NCBI GenBank assembly: GCA_018257865.1
Contig: JAEUBA010000023.1
Span: 248,001 to 312,000 of the forward strand
Source of the DNA: Stereocaulon alpinum
Taxonomy: Eukaryota > Ascomycota > Lecanoromycetes > Lecanorales > Stereocaulaceae
Direction of reading: 5' to 3'
DNA length: 64,000 nt
Part shown: piece after piece, positions 55,801 through 64,000 of the stretch
Numbering within the stretch: the stretch's first letter is position 1
Layout: each line of letters starts with the position of its first letter
The notes under the pieces: generated by a model
What the model saw: only the letters and a program-made list of their open reading frames with translations
What the model was told of the DNA's origin: nothing
The model's database searches: none
Position numbers and translations under genes: made by a program

Positions 55801-56365
55801 GTAGAGCTTTCCGAGACGTCTGACATCCTCAAGCAAGCTACACCTAGATCCCTGGTCATTCTTGATGAGCTTGGACGAGGAACATCAACACACGACGGTG
55901 TGGCAATTGCTCAGGCAGTACTTGATTATATCATTAGAGACAAGAAGAGTCTCACACTGTTCATCACGCACTACCAAAATCTAAGTGCCCTAGCCAAGGG
56001 TTTCGAGAACGGCGAGCTAAAGAACGTGCACATGAAGTTCGAAGAGAGCGGCGAAGACGGACAGCACATAACTTTCCTCTACGAGATGGGAGTAGGGGTC
56101 GCCCATCGATCGTACGGCTTAAATGTCGCTCGGCTTGCCAATGTTCCGGAGTCCGTTCTTGACGTCGCTGCAGTCAAGTCCAAGGAGCTGGAATACCAAG
56201 TGGGCGAGAAGCATCTCAATCACTTGTAAGCAATCCTGGATTTCCTTTGCTCTGACCCTGTTAGCTAATCAGCTTTCCTTTAGGTCCCGATCACTCCAAC
56301 TCATGTTATCGAATCCGGACGACGGGCAATTGGATCAGCTTGTGACTGGTATAGAGCAGCTCTAG
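52879..56365 (+). CDS. DNA mismatch repair protein MSH3, 1,142 aa
   Basis: Two exons: 52879-56225 and a short last exon 56284-56365 (intron 58 nt, donor GTAAGC, acceptor TTTAG). The ATG at 52879 is chosen because it leads into KKQQSISSFF, a PCNA-binding (PIP) box; the frame extends upstream only from a GTG. After an acidic, disordered segment comes the mismatch-binding domain (LTPMEKQFLDIKRNHLDTIL, then GYKFKFFGEDA), the connector and lever domains, and the ABC ATPase: Walker A ITGPNMGGKSS from residue 915, Walker B VILDELGRGTS near residue 992, and FITHYQNL. MutS-beta (MSH2-MSH3) repairs insertion-deletion loops and acts in recombination. The short last exon restores the C-terminal dimerisation tail. 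Confidence 0.96.
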
Positions 56366-57254
56366 CATCAAGGTGCTCTTTTCCTACGACTCTCGGTATA
56401 GATACTAGATGTGCACATCGGTTTGAAGTCGCCCGGTAAGTCGAAGCCCCCTACTTCTCGCATGTTTCCAATGATGACAACCTATGTCAAAAAACCATAG
56501 AGTATTAGCATATGCAATACCGTGATGTTACTCATAATTAGACTCTGATGATCTCTATCATTTTCCATACACGTCCGGTCAACCATCAAAAGGTATACGC
56601 TAATCTGCTGCTAAGGTAGTCGAAGACACTCGAAATTGTCCGAGCCGAATCGACGTACCCCGTCGCTACATCTTCGTCGATGCGTATCAGGATCTACGGT
56701 GCCAAGGTACGCGAGCATTTTACTCTCTTGTTGTCATTGTCTGTGATGAACAAAATGTTGTTGAAATCTGAGGCTCGTATGCTCGCCATCAAACCCTGGA
56801 GACACATTCACCCACAAAATCTGAGACACACATTTTACCTCTATCGCGCATCCATTCGTACCTTTGTTCTTCAATGGCTGACAATTGAGCGGATGTAGTG
56901 CAGCTTCAAAGTTTCCCAAGGTCAATGGTCTTCCGAAGGGAGGAAGATAATGTCGATGCCGTTATATAGCAGATATACCCTGTACTAGTATCATGACTAA
57001 CGCCGCATTCAGCCTTCACTTCCTAGCTTCCCCTTCAACTAAGCCTCGTCTCATGGTATGAAAACCCGTAATTCATGAAAACATGACGCTTTCAGTAGAA
57101 GACAGCATTCGCCAATCATCATCACGCGAGCCCACGGAAAGTCGCGTGCCGCTAGTCAGCCCTACAAGAAATGCGAGTCAGAATCTCGATAACCGGTAAC
57201 AAGTCTTTATAAAGCTACTCCAAGGCTCAACATCGAGCCTGAGGACGATCCAAT
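56366..57254. other. Intergenic, no supported gene
   Basis: Between MSH3 and PAM17, both plus strand. A TATAAAG near 57210 lies 40-50 bp upstream of the PAM17 start and could be its TATA element. No protein-coding frame supported. Confidence 0.45.
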
Positions 57255-58101
57255 ATGCTCATCAGCACCTCACCGCCCCTGCGCTCAGCGCTACTATGTC
57301 TAAAGCTGCAGCCTGCACTCATAACACCATGCAGTGCAGCCTCGACGTCAACGCCCATGCAACGGCGATTCAATTCCACAACCCCCCAATTCCCCTTCTC
57401 CAGGTCCCAACCTAGCGTTAAACCATTCCAACACCAATCAATCCGCCTCCTCTCCACCACCCCCGACCTCTCAGCCACCACCTCCCCCCCTCCCCCCTCC
57501 TCCCCCTCTACCACTCCCACCCCCCAACCAACATACACTGCCCCCTCCCCCTCCCCCCCAACCCCAGGCCACCCCCTAACCTGGAACGCCTTCCTCTCCC
57601 TCCGCCGTCTCCGCCGCCGCTACAACCTCCTCTCCTCCCTAACCTCCTCCCTCCTAACCACCTCCCTCGGCACAACCTACATCCTCCGCAGCAACCTCGA
57701 CCTCGAACACTTTTCCTTCTTCGGCCTCGATCCCTTCATGGTGCTCGGCATCGCGGTGCTCGGATCCGGCGGCGTGGGCTGGCTTCTGGGGCCGTTCTGG
57801 GGGAACGCGATTTTCGGGTGGAGGTTTAGGGGCGTGAGGGGCGAGATTGCTGAGGTGAGGAATCTTACCCCCCTTCTCTTGCATTTCAGGTGGGTATGGG
57901 GAATACTGACGGGAATGGGCGTGATAGAAAGAACAAGATCTCTACCGGCGCATCAAAAAATACCGTGTTGATCCTTCGGGCGGATCGTCTGCGAACCCGG
58001 TACCGGATTACTATGGGGAGAAGATTGGGAGTGTGCAGGGGTATAGGAACTGGATGAAGGATCAGCGGGCATTTAATAAGAAGAGGCAGAATTTCTTATG
58101 A
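57255..58101 (+). CDS. Presequence translocase motor subunit PAM17, 257 aa
   Basis: Two exons, 57255-57854 and 57928-58101, with a 73-nt intron (donor GTGAGG, branch ACTGAC, acceptor GATAG; phase 0). The N-terminal 70 residues form a presequence-like region, followed by a Pro/Ser/Thr-rich linker (residues 76-106) that looks lineage-specific. The conserved part starts LTWNAFLSLRRLRRRYNLL, with membrane segments near residues 124-144 and 158-180 around FFGLDPFMVLG, then GPFWGNAIFG. The second exon gives KKYRVDPSGG, NPVPDYYGEKIGS and WMKDQRAFNKKR. PAM17 sits in the inner membrane and helps couple TIM23 to the import motor. Confidence 0.93.
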
Positions 58102-58634
58102 AGGGGGACGTTGTGGGCAGTGGCTTCTGGGAGGGACTACTGGGGTGGATGGTGTTGTTTTGCGTTTGCGTTACAGTATAGCGTTATGGTAAGGCGTATA
58201 GGGCATGGCATTACATATGGGTGTCAGGAAATATAAACCTCCTCTACAAGAATTGAAGATGTGCTTGCGTTTACTTTGTGGTCGCAGGTATTCAAAGTGT
58301 AGAGACTCTATGAAAGCTGTTTATTGGGTTTTCATTATGCGATGATCTATGCATTGCTTGCGGCGCTAGAAGACCATTTCACCCGCCAATGATCCAGCTG
58401 CGACGTTTTGTGGCGATGAAGTTGGCCAAAGCGATGCAAGGAATGACGATAGATCAAAACGCAGATGCAGGTATCGCATGGTCCAGCTTTCGGCGCCGAA
58501 ACTGCTAAAAGTAAATCCTGAATCTGAGAGAGAAAAGTGTTTGATGGTCAATAGAAAGCGCCAAAGATTGGTTCATGCATGGGCACTGACAAGAGGGAAA
58601 ACGTAGTTGCGTCTTATGAGGCCAGTCAAGGCTG
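58102..58634. other. Convergent 3' flank
   Basis: 3' ends of PAM17 and the RRM gene; nothing gene-like. Confidence 0.5.
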
Positions 58635-60439
58635 TCATTGCTGCACTTCGGCCCCTCGTCCGTAAGAAATCTCTGGCTCACTCTCCCATTCAACTTTTGT
58701 CAGCCTACCCACCTCCACGTCTAAGGCAGTCAGCTCTGGATCAACGTTCTCGGAAGCTAGAAGGCCGACTTCATTGACAGCACCATCATCCTTTATGAAA
58801 TCCTTCCCTGCCCAATTTGAGCTCAGTCCAGAATCAACATTGTTTGTAGGCGTCGCAGAGGGTTCGACGACGCCATTTAGTTCCGGCGTCAGCACTTCAA
58901 GAAGGGTCTCTAGAGGCTGAGCACATGGATCTGGCGCGAATCGTACGGAGCATTTGCGATAGCGTGGCTTGAAGCCGAACATGGCAGAAGCCTGTGCGGC
59001 AAACTTGACGGAAGAGAATCGCAAGCCCAAAATTCCATCTCCACTCATACTCATGCTCTCAAGCCCAGTGTAGTTGAGGACGGGAGAAACTGCCAGCTCT
59101 TGCTTCAAGGCTGATGGGAGAACGTTCCGCGGAAAGTTTTGAACTTCGAGACAGCGTGTATGATTAAAGCCTTGGATATTCTTACGAAGATTCATCGGAA
59201 TTGGCCAAGTTGGAGTATTGATAACAGTGACCTGGGCAACAGCACCATCGAAATCGAGGGGATGGTCTTGGGCAAATTCTTCGTAGGCCATGGCTGCATG
59301 CTCATGCAGAAAAGTGACCAATGCGGTTTTGCCACCGGTCATGGTCGCAGTGTCCAGAAGCCTCACATCAACCACCATCCCTCCGCGAACACGATCGAGG
59401 AGCCCCTTCATCGTGACGGTAGCGGGCAGATCACAGAGTTTAATGGTACGATAAATGTTACGCTCACTCCTACCGGGAATGAAACGGACAGCGGACGCTG
59501 AGGCGGGGCCACTGGGCGACGACGGATCCTCCGGAGAAGAGGCATCCCAATCTGCAGCAGTTGTAGGAATAATACATCTCCCAGGGGCAACTGCCCCGAT
59601 TTTGGCAGAGTGTAAGACGTTGTCAACTTCCTGATACAACCAAAGTCAGCGCCTGTAGCTATGTTGGTAGCAAGGAGTGGTACCGTTGCAGCTCTCTTGA
59701 CATCCTCATGCAATTTAACATTGTCATTATCACGTACGAAACGGTGAATATAGGAAGACTCGTCTGTCAAATCAGAAGCGAAGGATTGCGACAGAGACTG
59801 ATCTCCAGCAGTCTTCCCGGTTTCGATGCCGTCATCAGACATATCATCGTAGTCATCTTCGAGGACAGTGGTCTCTTCTCCATTCAGCTTGGCATCTGAA
59901 GGCTCCTCAACGCACTCTAGCAAATTGATGAGATCATTTTTCTCAACCAGATCAACACTGGCAGTCTTGCTACCCTTAATGCAGTCTCTGTCATCAGTCT
60001 GAGCTAATTGGGGTGTAAAGCCGGCGGCAATAGGCGCTGAGAGGGTAAATATAATATCAAGAGCTTGTTGAAGTTGACTTCGAAGCTGCTCTGCGTCTTT
60101 GGTAAGCTCGGAGTTCCTCTGCTTAAGGCTCGAAACTTGGTCTCCCAGCTCGGTAACCTTCTCTTCGGAAGGTCCTTGGCCGACTTTCGAGTGCAGAAGG
60201 TACTGAATGGCAGCTTCTTTCTTGGAATTCTCTGCTTGAGAATTCTGATAATCCCTCTCTAGAACAGCCAGACGAGTGGAGAGATTGACAATAGCAATGG
60301 GTATGGAGTGTCCAGGGGGTGGGCCCGCGGGGCGGTCACCAGGGTCAGGGTAGTAGGGTTGCGGGTAAAGATTCTCATGGGAATGTGGGTGAGGTGAGTG
60401 AAATGCCGTGTAGCTGGAATATGCAGGAATTGATCCCAT
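58635..60439 (-). CDS. Coiled-coil protein with two RRM-like domains, 583 aa
   Basis: Two exons, 59684-60439 and 58635-59630, over a 53-nt intron (donor GTACCA, branch GCGCTGAC, acceptor ATCAG; phase 0). Residues 1-45 are Pro/His/Tyr-rich; residues about 50-130 form a coiled coil (LAVLERDYQNSQAENSKK, then VSSLKQRNSELTKDAEQLR). After an acidic linker come two RRM-like folds: IYRTIKLCDLP with KTALVTFL as RNP1-like (about 311-395), and TRCLEVQNFPRN with GILGLRFSS (about 405-485). Key aromatic residues of RNP1 are only partly present. A dimeric RNA-binding protein is inferred; some of this layout recalls Mei2-type families, but I could not confirm it. Confidence 0.7.
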
Positions 60440-61037
60440 TGTGAAGACGATGAATCTCTACGCGTTACTAAAGTCCAGATGAGAGGAAAGGTTGATTTTT
60501 AGTGCATCCAATGTGAGGCAATTGCCAGCGTGGAGGTGATGCTTCGGTTAGAAAGCACTGTGAAGTTGCTGAACGATTGCAGAAGTAAGCCATGGCATTG
60601 AAGATGCACTGTCAAATTGACTTACGAATCTGAGGCGAACGTAACGAAATAAGGTATGCAACACGGGGAAGCGAGGAATGGAAGCAGAGCTGTGCTTAGA
60701 CGAGCTGGGAAGACGTTCTTGGTGCAATCGACAGGGTTATATCGAAGGGATGTATGAAAGTCGAGGGTGACAGATCGAGCTTGTTTGAGGTAGGAGTGGA
60801 CGCTGAGAGATGAAGGTGACTGGTCAACAAGGTAGGGCGGTGCTGCATGTATAGAGGATGAGAGTGGTGAGAGTGGTAGAAGGTGGATGTTACAAGGATG
60901 AAGGAAGTTGACAATCGATATTACCTTTATAATGATGGGATCTTGTAGAGCAGTTGCATCCTGAAAGTGAAGGAAGGAACAACGATATTGGTGCCATCGA
61001 GCTTGCAAATGCCAACTATCAAGGTCAACAAGCCAAG
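60440..61037. other. Intergenic, no supported gene
   Basis: Upstream region of the RRM gene. A 185-codon minus-strand frame here lacks any recognised feature. Confidence 0.4.
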
Positions 61038-61542
61038 ATGCAGACTCAGTCTGCTGCATGTACAGAGAGCGATGGTTCTGTCGGCATGGAAGAAAGTCAC
61101 GATGACCTTGTAGCAGGTGGATACTCCGCAGAAATGGCACAGGTTTGGCAGTCCGATTCGAAGTCTTTGGTTTGCCCAACTTCGAAAAACTTGCTTTGCG
61201 GGTTCAAAGACCATGTCGCTGTCCACATAGTATGTGAACATGATCCGATCCTTGAGTATATGCAGTGACTTTCACATTTGCAAGCTGGCAAACCTGGGAT
61301 ATTATGGCAATGGCACGGAACTGCCGGAAGTAATGATTCGGATTCCTGGATTCAGTTGCAAGACCTTGACGGCGTTATCCCAAGTGGATCGACATTGTCC
61401 GTACAGACCTGAATGCGAGGCCATCCTGTTCATTCAGTGGGACAGGAATGATTGGGTCAGAGCAAGGACGCTCTTTATCCCAACAATACTCTCACATGAC
61501 AGCGTATCTACCCGACATTGCGCATCGTCAGCAGTTCCTTGA
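61038..61542 (+). CDS. Possible small two-exon gene, 149 aa, unknown
   Basis: Two frames join across a GTATGT donor at 61230 and an AAG acceptor at 61284 in matching phase (exons 61038-61229 and 61285-61542, intron 55 nt). The first part is polar and acidic; the second (LANLGYYGNGTELPEV, then CEAILFIQWDRNDWVRARTLF) looks globular with several cysteines. No domain is recognised. It could be chance. Confidence 0.3.
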
Positions 61543-61685
61543 TGCAGTGTGCAGCATTGATGAGTAGTCAACGCATGATGAAGCACTCAAGGTGGAGTTC
61601 AGGTCGCTTGAACGGGAGATGAGCAATATGTATTATTGTTGTAACTTATTGGGACGACGATAAGCTTATATAAAGTAGACGATAA

Positions 61686-61720
61686 ATTTAATGAATTCAA
61701 TGAATTTAATGAATTTATGC
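61686..61720. repeat. AT-rich 9-mer tandem array
   Basis: Four adjacent variants of AATTTAATG (one with a C substitution, the last one base shorter). Confidence 0.7.
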
Positions 61721-61843
61721 CGGAACGGTAAGTCTCAACGGTCATATGCCGGGACAAAGGCTTGTTGGCGGCCAGGCCCTCAGTTAGCGGTAGAGGGAAG
61801 CCTGGGAGATGACGGGCGCCGAGAAGCCAAAACGCGGGGACCC

Positions 61844-61877
61844 GGCTATGAGGAGCTTTAGGCTATGAGGAGCTTTA
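61844..61877. repeat. Perfect 17-bp tandem duplication
   Basis: The unit ggctatgaggagcttta occurs twice back to back with no mismatch. Confidence 0.85.
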
Positions 61878-62100
61878 GTAGTAAGGTACCTAGTACAGTA
61901 ACCTAAGCTACCTTAGGCAAGAGTCTAGTATTGATGCATAATCGAACTATTGAGCCGGCTCACCCTTTCCTCGTGCTATCGCCCGCAATAATAAGCAAGC
62001 CTTGACTACATTATGGCCCGCAAGCCACTCCCTTTCACAATGTTTATACCTCACAACAACAATTGTCTTGTTCGTCTGTTGCAACATATTGCAGTCCAGG

Positions 62101-63839
62101 ATGAAGTTCTTAGGAAAGAATGGCAGCGAGAGCCCTCCACCTTACCTTGATGATAAGGTCACTGGTGTTGAAGCGGGGCGATTTGAAAACCTAGGCCATG
62201 GAGGGCTCCCACCAGACCCAGATGCTGGACTGAGCGAAGCAGAAAAGAAAGCCATTGTATTTACTCTTGTCCAAGGAGCTCTGCATTGCATCGACTAACC
62301 CTTACGCAGGACAGGAAGCTCCTCTGGAAGCTCGACCTTCGTCTCATTCCCTGGCTCTGTCTCCTCTACCTCATCAGTTTCCTCGACCGGACGAACATTG
62401 GAAACGCCAAACTTGATGGCCTTCAGCAGAGCCTACACATCACCGCCGGCCAATACAATGCCGCTCTCAGCGTCTTCTTCGTCTCTTACTCTCTTTTCGA
62501 GCCCTTGACCAATATCCTGCTCAAACGCCTTCGCCCCAGCATCTTCATTCCCGTCATCATGGTCTTGTGGGGCATATGCATGACCACCATGGGCTTGACC
62601 CACAACTTCCAAGGATTGATGGCTGCCAGGTTCTTTCTGGGTGTGGCAGAAGCAGGCCTCTTCCCAGGTATCAATTACTACCTATCGTGCTGGTACAAGA
62701 GAAGCGAGTTCGGTATCAGGGCAGCCATCTTCTTCTCGGCCGCCGCTGTGTCTGGGTCTTTCGGTGGTCTCCTGGCAGCCGCCATCGGTCAAATGACTGG
62801 TGTTGGAGGAAAGAAAGGGTGGGCCTGGATCTTTATCCTCGAAGGCCTGGCGACAGTCATTGTCGGTTTCGCCTCTTTCTGGATGGTCTTCGATTTCCCT
62901 GATGAGGCAACATTCCTCTCCGCCGTCGACCGCCAGCGCGTGATCCGTCGCTTGAAAGCTGATCAACAATCCTCAGCTGAGCACGAGACCTTCAAAATGG
63001 AGTATTTCTGGGCTTCCGTGAAGGATTGGAAGACATGGCTGTATGCGCTTATCTACATGGGTGCCGATGGTCCGCTCTATTCATTCTCCCTCTTTCTGCC
63101 TTCGATCATTGCTGGCTTGGGTTACAAATCGACAACGGCTCAGTTGCTCTCTGTTCCTCCATACGCTGCTGCGGCCATCTTGACAATTACAATTGGTTAT
63201 GTGAGTATCTCCTTCTGCTCACGCTACTATGAATATCTTTATCCTCGAATCTACAACACAGCTCCTGTGCTAACCAAGAGAAGATCGCCGATCGCACCCA
63301 ACAACGCGGTCTCTGCAACATCCTCACCTCTCTGCTTGGCATGGTCGGCTTTGCTATGCTCGTTGCCGCCACAAGCCCCGGCATGCGGTACGTCTGCTCC
63401 GTCCCCAGTTTGTCCATGCTGAACACCGAGCAATCACTAAACCAAGAACTACAACAGATACGCCGGCACCTTCCTCGCTGCCCTGGGCATCTATCCCTGC
63501 ATTGCCAACACCGTCGTCTGGGTCTCCAACAACACCGAAGGCGTCTACAAGCGCGGCATAACAATGGGCTTCGTCATCGGCTGGGGTAATCTCAACGGCG
63601 TCGTCAGCAGCAACATCTACCAAGCGAAAACCGGACCAAAGTACCGCACGGGTCACGCCATCGTGTTGGCTTATCTAACAATCTTCCTCTTTGGCGGTAG
63701 TATTTTGATGCGATTCCTGCTCGCGCAAGAGAATAAGAAGCGGCTATCTGGTAAGAGAGACTACTGGGCTGAAGGCAAGAACGAGAAGGAGGTGGAGAAG
63801 ATGGGTGATACGAGGCCCGATTTCATCTATACTATGTAA
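62101..63839 (+). CDS. MFS transporter of the Dal5/Tna1 (anion:cation symporter) family, 510 aa
   Basis: Four exons: 62101-62256, 62310-63200, 63284-63387 and 63458-63839; introns 53, 83 and 70 nt. The second acceptor is ambiguous (GAG or AAG three bases apart, adding or omitting one Lys). Signatures: LLYLISFLDRTNIGNAKLDG in the first membrane segment, ARFFLGVAEAGLFPGINYYL, and WVSNNTEGVYKRGITMG in the tenth-eleventh region, which are hallmarks of allantoate/nicotinate permease relatives. The substrate is probably a small carboxylate or vitamin-like anion, taken up with protons at the plasma membrane; it cannot be fixed from sequence. The N-terminal 60 residues are cytosolic and polar. Confidence 0.9.
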
Positions 63840-64000
63840 TGGAATGAGATAGATGATGAGGAAGGGTGTGGGTGAGGCTTATGTGCTACGCTTTCTTCTG
63901 AAGATTTTTCTTTGTCTATACATCTTTCTATCTGAACATAAACTTCCCATACACATCTTCATCGGATACCGCACGCTGTTCCTTAAACTCAACATGTCGT

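Larger units (their letters stand above)
61543..62100. other. Intergenic with small repeats
   Basis: Contains the AT-rich 9-mer array and the 17-bp tandem duplication listed separately, and short inverted repeats such as CCTAAG-ctac-CTTAGG near 61900-61916. It also holds the promoter of the Dal5-type transporter. Confidence 0.5.

Noticed and set aside
60622..61179. 185-codon minus-strand frame with hydrophobic patches
   Set aside because: No ATG-linked signal peptide, no domain, His/Ser-rich composition consistent with chance; overlaps a competing plus-strand candidate.
1..64000. CRISPR arrays, rRNA, prophage, secondary-metabolite gene cluster
   Set aside because: Spliceosomal introns make this a fungal nuclear sequence. 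No backbone PKS/NRPS gene is present, so the PPTase and GGCT-like genes are not part of a visible cluster.

Overview
The window is nuclear DNA of a filamentous ascomycete (Pezizomycotina, perhaps Dothideomycetes; the class is a guess). Genes carry short introns, mostly 47-63 nt, with GTRNGT-like donors, CTAAC/CTGAC-like branch sites and YAG acceptors, and genes lie on both strands. I rebuilt the exon structure of every multi-exon gene from splice signals and checked that reading phase is kept across each junction.

Layout. 1-15 kb: one giant cell-surface gene (about 4,553 residues, two exons, minus strand) with a signal peptide on its own small exon, one WSC domain, thousands of Ser/Thr residues, and twelve copies of a C-x-D-L-L-C module near the C-terminus, the last five on an exact 189-bp repeat. 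15-22 kb: a Dnt1/Net1-like nucleolar protein and a sugar transporter. 22-27 kb: gene-poor. 27-30 kb: a gamma-glutamylcyclotransferase-like gene divergent from a 4'-phosphopantetheinyl transferase, then a small secreted protein. 31-37 kb: a six-exon gene for a 1,870-residue protein laid out like meiotic chromosome-axis proteins (Red1/SYCP2). 37-40 kb: RRS1 and mitoribosomal mS29, divergent across 179 bp. 40-48 kb: a RhoGAP, the Rab geranylgeranyltransferase beta subunit (BET2) and a fungal zinc-finger protein. 48-52.6 kb: lineage-specific-looking genes (membrane-anchored PAN-like protein, four-TM protein, short F-box protein). 52.8-60.4 kb: MSH3, PAM17 and a coiled-coil/RRM protein. 62-64 kb: a Dal5/Tna1-type transporter.

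Most genes are independent housekeeping or accessory loci rather than one pathway. Functional links visible here are ribosome supply to nucleolus/cytosol and mitochondria (RRS1/mS29, with PAM17 as another mitochondrial gene), chromosome maintenance (MSH3, the Red1-like protein, the Dnt1-like protein), and cell-surface display (giant WSC protein, PAN-like and four-TM proteins). The strongest novelty candidates are the giant WSC/mucin protein with its Cys module and the Red1/SYCP2-like protein. I saw no CRISPR array, rRNA, intact tRNA or intact transposon.
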